This document shows positions 52,340 through 61,134 of a stretch of 64,000 bases of DNA, piece by piece. Positions within the stretch are counted from its first letter, which is position 1. The number at the start of each line of letters is the position of its first letter. This stretch comes from Pseudobdellovibrionaceae bacterium (GTDB lineage Bacteria > Bdellovibrionota > Bdellovibrionia > Bdellovibrionales > Bdellovibrionaceae), in the NCBI GenBank assembly GCA_016785955.1, contig JAEUWH010000035.1:1-64000 (forward strand). Reading direction: 5' to 3'. The notes under the pieces were generated by a model. The model made no database searches, was not told the origin of the DNA, and saw nothing but the letters and a program-made list of their open reading frames with translations. Both the position numbers and the translations under genes were made by a program.

Positions 52340-53353
52340 ATGAACGACAGAGATACCATTATTTTAGTCACTGGTGCCGACGGTTTTGTGGGAACGCATT
52401 TATGTCGCTCGTTGATCAAAAAATATACTGTTTATGCTTTTATACTACCCCAGCAAGAGTCTCACTTTCTCGAAAAGTGGGGCAAAGACAGCACCGAACA
52501 TCTTAAAATTATAAAAGATAAATTTGAAAATCTACATACTTATCGAAAACTTTTACAAGAGGTTCACTATGCTGTTCATTGTGCAGGAACTATGCTCGGT
52601 GCCCAGGAACACAACTACATCGAGTCAAACTTAATCACGACGCGACTCTTGCTGCAAAACTTGCCGACGGATTTGAAAAAAATAGTATTTCTATCTTCCC
52701 AGAGTGCCATAGGCCCCAGCCCATCCCCAGATTACAAACTCAAAGTCAGCGATCACCCAACCCCAATTTCATTTTATGGACAAACAAAATTGCTGGCCGA
52801 AAAAGATATACTTAATTCGCCAAGGCCGGCAATTGTATTTAGACCGGCCTCTATTCTGGGACCAGAAGATAAAACGTTTCTCGAGTTTTTCCAAATGGCA
52901 GATAAAGGAAGATTTCCCATTCTCGGACAAAAACAAAAACAATTTCAATTTGTTTACGTTGACGATTTAGTTTCTGCGATCGAACTTGTTTTATTTTCCG
53001 AACAAAAAAATAAAATCTATCATATAGCCCATCCCGAGATAGGAAACTGGGAACGGATGCGATCAGCGATGGAAAGACATTTAAATCGACCACTGCGCAT
53101 TTTGTTTATAAATCCAACACTGACTCGCTGGTACTTGAAGTTTTTCGACGTACGTGAAGCCTTCACTGGCATAAAAACAAATAGAAACCTGAACAAATTT
53201 GGTGAATTCATGGCCCCGAACTGGATATTCGACACCTCTGATTTTGAAAAAGACACTGGTTTCAAATACACTCATAACTTGAATGAAACGATATCATCCA
53301 CCTACTCATGGTATCAGCGGCATTCTTGGACACGCCCTAGCTTAACGCGCTAG
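52340..53353 (+). CDS. NAD(P)-dependent epimerase/dehydratase-like extended SDR
   Basis: A 337-residue extended short-chain dehydrogenase with the Rossmann motif TGADGFVGTH (about 11-20), a Ser in FLSSQSA and the catalytic pair Tyr146/Lys150 in YGQTK. FRPASILGPEDK and VYVDDLV are typical of the family. The next gene encodes the alpha-oxoamine synthase. Caulobacter ceramide reductase (CerR) belongs to this family and sits in a similar setting, so a reductase of a 3-keto lipid is the favoured guess. A nucleotide-sugar enzyme is the alternative. Confidence 0.8.
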   Translation: MNDRDTIILVTGADGFVGTHLCRSLIKKYTVYAFILPQQESHFLEKWGKDSTEHLKIIKDKFENLHTYRKLLQEVHYAVHCAGTMLGAQEHNYIESNLITTRLLLQNLPTDLKKIVFLSSQSAIGPSPSPDYKLKVSDHPTPISFYGQTKLLAEKDILNSPRPAIVFRPASILGPEDKTFLEFFQMADKGRFPILGQKQKQFQFVYVDDLVSAIELVLFSEQKNKIYHIAHPEIGNWERMRSAMERHLNRPLRILFINPTLTRWYLKFFDVREAFTGIKTNRNLNKFGEFMAPNWIFDTSDFEKDTGFKYTHNLNETISSTYSWYQRHSWTRPSLTR

Positions 53354-53404
53354 TTTTCCTTAAAAAAACTAGGCATTTCTTTGTAAAAAACTTACGCTTA
53401 GAAA

Positions 53405-54682
53405 ATGAAAAAAACATCTACATGGAACGACGACACCTCAGATGCAGTGAACTTACTAACGCTGGCAAGTCAATTTAAAGGTCAGATAGATTCTGATGTC
53501 GATTATTTTGAAAATTACTTTCGTCCACTCTACAACCAAGGAAAATTACTTTATCATCGTGAAATTATTTCGCCGGTCGACCGTCGCGTTTTAGTTAAAG
53601 ATCCTGTAACTGGAAAAATCATCGATATGATTATGATGGGGTCGAACAACTATCTTGGTTTCGCCAATGATCCAGAAGTCAAAGAACGCGCCAAGCAGGC
53701 TATTGATTCGCAAGGACTCGGTATGGGCGGTCCCATGCTATTAAATGGAACGTCTCGGTTACATCGTTCCGTCGAAGAAAGACTTGCACACTTTAAAGGT
53801 AAAGAAGACTGTATCATTCTGCCGTCTGGCTATATGACAAGTCTTACCTGGGTGACAACCTTAGTTTCCGACGAGGCTCTTCTTTTCTTTGATGAAATTT
53901 CTCACGCATCGGTTGTTGATGGCATCAAACTTGGTCGCAAAACCGCATTTCGCTTTAATCACAATGATCCAGATGATCTAGAGAAAATGTTGAAGAAATA
54001 TCGCGAAAAAAATGCCCACCGCGATTTGTGGGTAACCACACAAGGTGTTTACTCGATGAACGGCGAACTGGCTCCGGTAAAAGAAATAGCGCTAGTCTGT
54101 GAAAAATATGATGCCAAATACGTAATTGACGACGCCCATGGTACCGGGGTCATGGGCAAAGGACGAGGCATGGCCGAAGAAGTCGGCATCAGTGGAAAAC
54201 TGAAGTATGCGATGGGAACATTCTCTAAAGCATTTTCAATTACAGGCGGTTTTTTTGCCGCAGATAAAAATACTATTAACTTTTTAAGATTTTTTTCTCG
54301 TCCCTATTTTTTTACAGCATCACTGTCCCCCGTTTCAATGGCTGTTATCTTGGCCTGTTTAGACATACTAGAGAAATCTACTGAACGCGTAGACAAGCTT
54401 CATGATAATATTCTCTTCTTTTATGATTGCTTGGACAAAGCTGAAATAAAATACACCCGCACCGGCAGCGCCATTGTTCCGGTCTTTCCACCGACTCCAG
54501 AAAGTTTTCGCGTTCTTTCCCAAAAGCTGCACGACAATGGACTGTTTGTGAACCCTATCGAGCCTCCCGGAGTTCCCAAAGGTGGCGAACGTTTTCGCGT
54601 GTCGTTGATGGCCACTCACACCAAACAAGATATTCAGGATGCCGTAAACATCTTAAAAACGACCTACGAAAGATACGCATGA
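53405..54682 (+). CDS. Alpha-oxoamine synthase, serine palmitoyltransferase-like
   Basis: A 425-residue PLP enzyme that would condense an amino acid with an acyl thioester to give a 3-keto amino lipid. Motifs: SNNYLGF (about 79), DEISHASVVDG (His stacking on PLP), DDAHGTG (Asp binding PLP) and GTFSKAF with Lys275 as the PLP Schiff base. The N-terminal extension of about 70 residues and the lipid-gene context favour an Spt-type enzyme over BioF or Kbl, and no biotin or threonine genes are nearby. GMGGPMLLNGTSRLH differs from textbook Spt, so another acyl or amino acid substrate (for example cysteate) is possible. It overlaps the next gene by 4 bp. Confidence 0.8.
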   Translation: MKKTSTWNDDTSDAVNLLTLASQFKGQIDSDVDYFENYFRPLYNQGKLLYHREIISPVDRRVLVKDPVTGKIIDMIMMGSNNYLGFANDPEVKERAKQAIDSQGLGMGGPMLLNGTSRLHRSVEERLAHFKGKEDCIILPSGYMTSLTWVTTLVSDEALLFFDEISHASVVDGIKLGRKTAFRFNHNDPDDLEKMLKKYREKNAHRDLWVTTQGVYSMNGELAPVKEIALVCEKYDAKYVIDDAHGTGVMGKGRGMAEEVGISGKLKYAMGTFSKAFSITGGFFAADKNTINFLRFFSRPYFFTASLSPVSMAVILACLDILEKSTERVDKLHDNILFFYDCLDKAEIKYTRTGSAIVPVFPPTPESFRVLSQKLHDNGLFVNPIEPPGVPKGGERFRVSLMATHTKQDIQDAVNILKTTYERYA

Positions 54683-55278
54683 GAAAATGGGTAATCACTG
54701 GTCTTGATGGCTCGGGAAAAGATACTCAAATTGCAAACCTGATAAGCTATGGAGTCCAGAAAAACAAAAAGGTCTTTTCATATTCTATCTGGGACAGTTT
54801 GAAACTATTTGCAAGCCTATCCCAGACCGAACTAAAGAAAGTACTCGAGATATTTCTAACTCAGATGGCACCGCAAGCACGATCGTTATTTCTACAGTCG
54901 ATACTTATGCAAAGCGAGAAAATGGTGGATTTTTCACAATACGACTTAGTCATTTTTAATGCGGGAACGTTTAAATACGCAGCTTCGGAACACACCCTGG
55001 GCACACCACTTTCACTTTGGTTTGCCGTAGAGACTCATTTCAAATATGCCGATAGAGTCATTTATCTCAAATGTTCCAAAGAAACGCTAAAACAAAGAAA
55101 AACTGAACTCTCTTCTTACGAGAATCTTTTCTGGGATAAATTGGATGCCTATAAAGACAATCTAGAGCATTACTTATCACAAATTGAAAATGTCACCACC
55201 ATTGACAGCGACATGAATGCCGAAAAAGTATTTGAGCAAATCCGTGTCAAAACCCTGCTCTTTCAAAATGAAATTTAG
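54679..55278 (+). CDS. Thymidylate-kinase-like P-loop protein
   Basis: A 199-residue P-loop kinase fold with Walker A GLDGSGKDTQ (residues 8-17). It resembles dTMP kinases, but the conserved DR(Y/F) dTMP-binding motif is replaced by FNAGTFKYA, and the LID region is diverged (SKETLKQRKTELSSYE). It overlaps the oxoamine synthase (ATGA) and the lipid-kinase-like gene, so it is firmly part of this operon. It probably phosphorylates something other than dTMP. The substrate is not known. Confidence 0.7.
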   Translation: MRKWVITGLDGSGKDTQIANLISYGVQKNKKVFSYSIWDSLKLFASLSQTELKKVLEIFLTQMAPQARSLFLQSILMQSEKMVDFSQYDLVIFNAGTFKYAASEHTLGTPLSLWFAVETHFKYADRVIYLKCSKETLKQRKTELSSYENLFWDKLDAYKDNLEHYLSQIENVTTIDSDMNAEKVFEQIRVKTLLFQNEI

Positions 55279-56182
55279 TCTGTTTATTAATAGTCATTCG
55301 TATGGAAAAAATTCGGCTTCAAAGTGGAAGAAGATCGAATCAGAACTGCCTTTTCTGACACCCGTATTTCTTGCACCAGCAGAAATAAATTCAGTTTTAA
55401 GAAAGTATACTCTGAACAACGACCTTATTTATATTGGCGGCGGTGACGGTACAATTCATCATCTGATTAATTCTGTTTTCCAAAATGATCAAGATTTTCA
55501 GCGAATTCAAGTCGGTATTTTAGGGTTAGGCAGTTCGTGCAGTTTTTTGAAGTCAGTTCCATCTGTACAAAAAATTCACGGCATCCCCACCTTGGCAACA
55601 TCCGAGCAAGAAATCAAAATTGATCTTGGGCGAGTCAAATTCAAAAATCAAGATGGCCTATGGGAATCTAAATATTTTGTCGCCAATGGCTCACTTGGCT
55701 TTTTAGCATTAGGCAATCAACTTTTTAACCAACCGGGCGGACTAAACCAGCTGTTTAAGAGTTTTTCGACGGAAGCCGCCAATAATTTTATTTTTCTAAA
55801 GAGTCTTTTCCAGTATCATCCAACAAAAATTTCTGTGAACGGCGCATCCGCAAAAGACTATTTAAACATTCAATTCCTTAAGTCAAAATATTATACTGGA
55901 GAGTTTTACTTTGAACGTCAAAACTTGCTACACAGCGGACAAATAGATTTTCATTTATTCGACTATGTTGGACGCTGGCACACTTTGAATGTATTTTATC
56001 ACCTGATGACAAAAAACGAATATCCCAGGCCAACGCACCAAGAGTATCGAGATCAAGCCATGTCCATCAAGGCGAGCACGATAATCCCTCTGGAATTGGA
56101 TGGCGAAATATACTTTGGCAGTGAATTTTTGATCGAATGTGTTCCTCAAAAACTCAGAATCATGTCAGGAGAGTTGTTGTGA
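55268..56182 (+). CDS. Diacylglycerol/ceramide kinase-like protein
   Basis: A 304-residue protein with the DAGK catalytic-domain hallmark IGGGDGTIHHLIN (Gly57-Thr62) and the C-terminal beta-rich half of the family (LELDGEIYFGSEFLIE). Such enzymes phosphorylate diacylglycerol, ceramide or long-chain bases. The Caulobacter ceramide kinase CpgB belongs to this family, so a sphingolipid-kinase role is attractive. ATG at 55268 overlaps the preceding gene by 11 bp; ATG 55217 is an alternative that would lengthen the overlap. No good ribosome-binding site is seen, suggesting coupled translation. Confidence 0.75.
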   Translation: MKFSLFINSHSYGKNSASKWKKIESELPFLTPVFLAPAEINSVLRKYTLNNDLIYIGGGDGTIHHLINSVFQNDQDFQRIQVGILGLGSSCSFLKSVPSVQKIHGIPTLATSEQEIKIDLGRVKFKNQDGLWESKYFVANGSLGFLALGNQLFNQPGGLNQLFKSFSTEAANNFIFLKSLFQYHPTKISVNGASAKDYLNIQFLKSKYYTGEFYFERQNLLHSGQIDFHLFDYVGRWHTLNVFYHLMTKNEYPRPTHQEYRDQAMSIKASTIIPLELDGEIYFGSEFLIECVPQKLRIMSGELL

Positions 56183-57222
56183 ACTTGCCATCACTAAATG
56201 AATTTGCGGATTTACAATCCCATATAAAAAATTTTTCACGTAGCCCCAAACAAACACATAACTTTTTTCACAGTGATGCTGAAGTTTTGCAGTTAGCAAA
56301 CGATAGCTTTCTAGCGATAAGCCTAGACATCGTAGGTGACGAACAAGCCTGGGGGTTAATTCAAGACCCAAAGAACTTGGGACGACATGCGCTGGAAACC
56401 GCACTCAGTGATTTGGCCGCCGTGGGGGTTTCGCCTGCTGGCTTTCTACAAGGATTGGTTATTGGTCAAAATCACGATTCAAAATTTATTGAGGGTATTT
56501 TAAATGGGCTTAACAATACCGCCCAAAAGCACCGGCTGTTTTTATACGGCGGAGATACCGCTTCGGGGCAAGTCTTCAGCTTACACTTAAACGTCGTAGG
56601 ACACTCTCGCACCAAACCGCTTTCACGCTTGGGCATGGGAACTACAGACAAAATTTACACGACTCAGAAGCCCGGCAAAGGGAATGCGTTGGTCGCACAC
56701 AGAGTAATGGATAAAAATCACAAACTTGATGAAACCCCGTATCTTGCACAGGCCCGTATTCCTGAATCTCAAATTATTAAAAATTATGCAACCTGCATGA
56801 TTGATTCCAGTGATGGGTTTTTAAATTCGTTAGATCTACTAGTACGAGTGAACAATATCGGTATCTCATGCACGTCTTCTCTGGATGCTATGTTGAACCC
56901 ATTGGCTCTAGCAGCGGCCCAAGCCTACAACATTTCCCCATGGGCATTGCTGGCGGGAGAGTTTGGTGACTATGAACTGATATTCTCCGTACCGGAATCC
57001 AAAAGTGCAGAGTTTGAAAAAAAATACGAAGAAAAATTTTCTAATTTGGTTGAGATCGGTATCGCGATTGAACCCCCTGAGTTGCAACTGACTAATTCCC
57101 ACAATAAAGTTATTTCCTATGACGCTTCAATCGCTCGAAATTTATATCGAGAACTTTCCGAAACAAAGCCCGAACACTATCTTACTCGTTTCTTAGAGCT
57201 GGGAAAAAATCTGGGATTTTAA
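56179..57222 (+). CDS. ThiL/AIR-synthase-like ATP-binding protein, copy 2
   Basis: A 347-residue PurM/ThiL-superfamily protein starting at GTG 56179, which has AGGAGA upstream and overlaps the lipid-kinase-like stop by 4 bp. Motifs: HSDAEVL, ETALSDLAAVGVSPAG, LYGGDTASG and CMIDSSDGFLNSL. It is only moderately similar to the copy at 50540-51589 (for example AISLDIV versus AITSDIL), so the pair is not a recent duplication. Each copy ends one plus-strand half of the locus. Both probably act on phosphorylated intermediates, or assemble together. Confidence 0.75.
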   Translation: MNLPSLNEFADLQSHIKNFSRSPKQTHNFFHSDAEVLQLANDSFLAISLDIVGDEQAWGLIQDPKNLGRHALETALSDLAAVGVSPAGFLQGLVIGQNHDSKFIEGILNGLNNTAQKHRLFLYGGDTASGQVFSLHLNVVGHSRTKPLSRLGMGTTDKIYTTQKPGKGNALVAHRVMDKNHKLDETPYLAQARIPESQIIKNYATCMIDSSDGFLNSLDLLVRVNNIGISCTSSLDAMLNPLALAAAQAYNISPWALLAGEFGDYELIFSVPESKSAEFEKKYEEKFSNLVEIGIAIEPPELQLTNSHNKVISYDASIARNLYRELSETKPEHYLTRFLELGKNLGF

Positions 57223-57241
57223 CTTTGCCGACTATTTAAAC

Positions 57242-58000
57242 CTACTTAATTTCACGGAAGCTTTTATCCATTTGCGCTTTGATGATTTTAAAGTAAGTAC
57301 GATCCGGCAAAATAGACGTCGACTGCGTTAAAAGCTTTAAATCTAAAGGAAATGAAATATCCGTTTTGTTTTTCTCTATCTGCGAAATGATGTGCATGGC
57401 TGCTTTTTCAGAACTCCACATTTTTTCGGTTTTCACCTGCATTTGTCGTGACATCGCCGTGTCCACCAAACCCGGACGAATCTCATGAAAATTTACACCC
57501 TGTCCTTGCAAATCCATGCGTAACCCCTCGAAAAAAACGTGCTGGGCCGCTTTCGTGGCAAAGTACGCAGCACCATGAGGCAAACTGCGTTTCACCATCA
57601 AGGCAGAAACCATTCCCACTAGCCCTGTTTTTCTTTCTAGAAAGTCAGGTAGCCATACCTCTAGGCAGTTCAAAAAACCAAAAAAATTAGTCAACATTAT
57701 GTTCTTCGCATCTTCTGATTTGAAATTATTGAAATCCGTAACCTGTGCAACACCAACACTGTATATGAAACCATCGATGTGCCCCCATTTGGCTTTAAAC
57801 ATACTCGCCGCTTCGCGAATATCCGCCAGTTTTGTTACATCTCCCTGACAATGAAGAATATTTTCATTTGGCTTAGAAAACGTTCGGCGACTAAATGTTC
57901 CAACCCGATTTTGTTTTGAAAGTTCGAGAGCTAATCCTTCTCCAATACCACTCGAAGCGCCATACACAATAAACGTTTTGTCTTTCAATTCCATATTCAT
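57242..58000 (-). CDS. Classical short-chain dehydrogenase, 3-ketosphinganine-reductase-like candidate
   Basis: A 252-residue classical SDR with the cofactor motif GASSGIG (about 14-20) and the catalytic triad Ser132, Tyr146 and Lys150 (YFATK). The C-terminal third has ISFPLDLKLLTQSTSILPDRTYFKIIKAQMD, a region that could associate with membrane lipids. Reduction of a 3-keto lipid made by the oxoamine synthase would fit, but SDR specificity cannot be read from sequence. Its start codon is only 12 bp from the start of the divergent P450 gene. Confidence 0.78.
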   Translation of the reverse strand: MNMELKDKTFIVYGASSGIGEGLALELSKQNRVGTFSRRTFSKPNENILHCQGDVTKLADIREAASMFKAKWGHIDGFIYSVGVAQVTDFNNFKSEDAKNIMLTNFFGFLNCLEVWLPDFLERKTGLVGMVSALMVKRSLPHGAAYFATKAAQHVFFEGLRMDLQGQGVNFHEIRPGLVDTAMSRQMQVKTEKMWSSEKAAMHIISQIEKNKTDISFPLDLKLLTQSTSILPDRTYFKIIKAQMDKSFREIK

Positions 58001-58012
58001 TACACTTCGGGG

Positions 58013-59323
58013 ATGTCCCTTAATTCAGTGCCTCCAGGTCCTTCAAGCTTACCTTTGATCGGTGTGATTCCTCAACTCATTCGTGATCCCTTAGGCACGT
58101 TCGTATCTATGCATAAGAATTTTGGTGGCTTTGTACGTTTCCAGAAAGGACGCTCGTTTCGTTATATTTGTTTTGATCCAGAGGGAATTCATCACATCTT
58201 GGTAAATAATAGTAAAAACTTCACGAAAAGCCGACGTTACGAAAAGTTGAAAACATTTCTAGGGGCTGGACTCGTCACAACCGAGGGAACCCAATGGCAA
58301 AGCCTGCGTAAAACTGCGCAACCCGGGTTTGCACCACCTGCCATGAAAGACTATTTTCATACAATTAAGTCTGTAACAGCCGCCACCATTGGTCGTATTC
58401 AGGAAACGGGCAGCATGGATTTACAGGCACAAATGATTGAGCTGACTTTGTCCATCATCAGTCAAACTATGTTTCACTTAGATTTGGCTTCACAAACCGA
58501 AGTTTTATCTCCCGCCTTTGAGTACTGTGTTTCTTTTATGAATCATCGCATGGAAGCCTTTATTGACTGGAACGAATACTACACAACGTCCGAAGGAAAA
58601 AAATTTAATTCATACAAACAGACTATTGACCGTTTAATGTTGGATATAATTTCCGAGCGGAAAAAAAACCTGGGTCAACACCGGGACTATTTAGAATCTC
58701 TGTTATATGAACAAAATAAAAATCCTCAAGAAATCACTGATCATGTCATCAAAGATCAATTGATTACATTTGTAATGGCTGGCCACGAAACTTCGGCAAA
58801 TATGCTGAGTTGGACTATACTCTTACTGCTTAAACATCCCGAAATTTTGAAATCAGCAACAGAACTGTGCCGCACGATTAACCCTTCCGAATTCGGCGAC
58901 CTGACCCAGCTGGCGCCTTTGGAAAATATTTTGAAAGAATCACTGCGCTTGTTTCCCCCGGTATGGATGATTTCACGAGACGCCATTAACCAAGACACCA
59001 TTCTTGGTTTTTCAATCGAGGCAGGCAGCACCATCAATATATGCCCCTACGTCACCCACAGAAGTCCTCGGTATTGGGAGCAGCCGCTAGAGTTTATTCC
59101 GTCACGTTTCGAAAGAAACTATAATAAAAAAGCGTTCATCCCGTTTTCGTCGGGACCTCGTGCCTGCATTGGAAGTCAGTTGGCTTTACTGGAAGGAAAA
59201 TGGATCTTGTATCAGATCTTGAAAAATTTTGATTTAGCTTGTGATCGCTTAGACTTGGAACCACACATCAGTGTGGTTCTCAAGCCAAAGTCTTCTCACA
59301 AAATTCAATGCACTAAAGCATAA
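58013..59323 (+). CDS. Cytochrome P450
   Basis: A 436-residue soluble-type P450. Diagnostic motifs: PPGPSSLPLIG proline-rich start, oxygen-activation helix AGHETSANML (about 257), ExxR in ESLRLFP (about 308) and heme-binding FIPFSSGPRACIG with the proximal Cys (about 380-392). The pattern resembles CYP102/CYP4-like fatty-acid hydroxylases more than macrolide P450s. It probably hydroxylates a fatty acyl or long-chain-base intermediate in this locus. Electron-transfer partners are not encoded nearby. Its last 11 bases overlap the convergent exported-protein gene. Confidence 0.9.
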   Translation: MSLNSVPPGPSSLPLIGVIPQLIRDPLGTFVSMHKNFGGFVRFQKGRSFRYICFDPEGIHHILVNNSKNFTKSRRYEKLKTFLGAGLVTTEGTQWQSLRKTAQPGFAPPAMKDYFHTIKSVTAATIGRIQETGSMDLQAQMIELTLSIISQTMFHLDLASQTEVLSPAFEYCVSFMNHRMEAFIDWNEYYTTSEGKKFNSYKQTIDRLMLDIISERKKNLGQHRDYLESLLYEQNKNPQEITDHVIKDQLITFVMAGHETSANMLSWTILLLLKHPEILKSATELCRTINPSEFGDLTQLAPLENILKESLRLFPPVWMISRDAINQDTILGFSIEAGSTINICPYVTHRSPRYWEQPLEFIPSRFERNYNKKAFIPFSSGPRACIGSQLALLEGKWILYQILKNFDLACDRLDLEPHISVVLKPKSSHKIQCTKA

Positions 59324-61064
59324 TACTATTCAAAGTCGCACCGATCATGAGCCCACCCCAGCTTTGATTGGTCACGCGAAGAATTGTTTTGATATCGCCA
59401 TCACTACTGACAGGACGTCCCTCGGTCGACATTCTAAAATAAGGCACGTAATTTTTTTCCACCCAAGAGATTGGATTGCCCTTGAAGTAGTTACGATAAC
59501 GAACGCGATTACCTTTGGCATCCATTACATCAGACTCTTGCTCGACATTGCCCTTCTCAAAATCATCTGGTAAAAAATCACGAAGATTTTTAGGCGAGTC
59601 AAAATAAAACTTTACCGTGTTGACCTGGACCACGTCACTGCTGATCGCCGATCGAATGGCCACAAAGTGGTCGTCCAATTTCGGTAAACTGTCAAGTTTA
59701 CCTCTCTTAATTGCCGTGATTTGAGCATCGGTTAACTTGCCTTTTAAAACACTCGTCATTCGATTCAAACTGTTTTGTACCACAGTCGTAAAAGGGCGGA
59801 ATATCGCGCCATCTAGAGCCAAAGAATTTTCATTAGGCCGCTGTTTGATTTCATTCCATGCTAAATTAGCCGCTTCGTTAGACGCTAATGACGCCCCATA
59901 AGCCAACCTCATATTTCTTTGCCCATTACTTAAAAGCGTAAACAATCCCTCGTTTTTTGATTTAGACAGAAATTTCTTGATCTTATCAGTGCGCTCTTCC
60001 GCCGATGCACCTTTAAAAACAACATCACGTTGCTCTACAGGTTTAAAGGCCTCTTTGGGATTGAAAACATCCATTTCCTCGACGCCATATAAAAATCCCA
60101 ACTCTCGAACCAGTGCCAACAAACCATTTGCATTATAACTGTTGAATGTATGAATCGCCGCAATGTTGCCATAGAAATTAGAAAGAATCGCATTTCGTTC
60201 CGCTTCCCCTAACGCCCGAAAACGGTCAGAATTGTCTTCATAGGAATTGGTGCCTGCAATAACTTTATTATCCCAGACAGCTGTTTTATTTTTCAAATCG
60301 ATTTTATTCAATTTATTAACGGCTAGTTCCAAACGCGGTAACGCATCAACCGCTAACCAGTTTTGAATATCACGCTCTGTAGAAAACTGAGAGATTCCAT
60401 AATACTCAGCATCCTTAGGATTGCTGTACTTAATTTCCACAATCTCTTTAGCCGCTTTATTATCAAAGGTTTTTGTCGCCGTGTACTTGAATGGTTCCGA
60501 AATATACCGAAAAACAACTTTCATATTCTCGGAATCATTATCCACCAGAAAAACATTTATATTGCTGGCCATTTGCTTGGCCATTGTTATCAAGTAGCTT
60601 TGTACGATTGGGTACTTTCTCGCTAACGGGCGTACACGATGAAAAAAGCCGCGATATGATCTAAGAGGAATCAATTGCGCGGCAAATAACTCGAGATCTT
60701 CACTGCGAGAACCAGGTTGCTCAAGCTCAAAAAGAATTAAATCTAATGCGTCCGCCGCCGCTGACGATCCCGGTGTATCTTTTAAGGCTAGAAATCGATC
60801 CCGATACGTCCTGAAGTCCGATTGCAAATTTGCGTCAGAAAGAACCGCCGCGATCTTACGCTCGCCACGTTTCTTCGCCTGCTTCATTTCTTCGGCAAAT
60901 TGTCCGGATGTATAGTGTGGTATTTCTGGCAGACTGGGTTCCGCTTCGATCGCTGGCACATATGGAACCCCATCGAACGTTTTATTGCTGATTTTCTTTG
61001 TGGACGCGGCCACGACACTTAACATCCCCAAAATTGCTAGGATGAAAACTTGCAACTGTCTCAT
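59313..61064 (-). CDS. Exported protein of unknown function (583 aa)
   Basis: ATG at 61064 follows GAGG and opens a signal peptide (about 1-21, cleavage after VVAA). The mature protein is mainly helical, rich in Asn, Lys and Ala, with an N-terminal proline-rich stretch (VPYVPAIEAEPSLPEIP). No lipobox, catalytic motif or membrane segment is obvious. It is transcribed divergently from the MMPL transporter with 70 bp between, so it may be its periplasmic partner. I recognise no family. Confidence 0.65.
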   Translation of the reverse strand: MRQLQVFILAILGMLSVVAASTKKISNKTFDGVPYVPAIEAEPSLPEIPHYTSGQFAEEMKQAKKRGERKIAAVLSDANLQSDFRTYRDRFLALKDTPGSSAAADALDLILFELEQPGSRSEDLELFAAQLIPLRSYRGFFHRVRPLARKYPIVQSYLITMAKQMASNINVFLVDNDSENMKVVFRYISEPFKYTATKTFDNKAAKEIVEIKYSNPKDAEYYGISQFSTERDIQNWLAVDALPRLELAVNKLNKIDLKNKTAVWDNKVIAGTNSYEDNSDRFRALGEAERNAILSNFYGNIAAIHTFNSYNANGLLALVRELGFLYGVEEMDVFNPKEAFKPVEQRDVVFKGASAEERTDKIKKFLSKSKNEGLFTLLSNGQRNMRLAYGASLASNEAANLAWNEIKQRPNENSLALDGAIFRPFTTVVQNSLNRMTSVLKGKLTDAQITAIKRGKLDSLPKLDDHFVAIRSAISSDVVQVNTVKFYFDSPKNLRDFLPDDFEKGNVEQESDVMDAKGNRVRYRNYFKGNPISWVEKNYVPYFRMSTEGRPVSSDGDIKTILRVTNQSWGGLMIGATLNSIML

Positions 61065-61134
61065 TTCACACCTCGTATTTTTTAATTTAATAATACCCAC
61101 AGAAAGTTTCTATAATTATCATTATAATTGCAAT

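Noticed and set aside
61111-61129. Fur box before the MMPL gene
   Set aside because: The match is about 13 of 19 in very AT-rich DNA with two TATAAT boxes, so it is not distinctive.
60985-61134. Fifty-codon N-terminal extension of the MMPL protein
   Set aside because: It lies over the signal-peptide region of the divergent gene. The internal ATG at 61135 gives a normal N-terminus.
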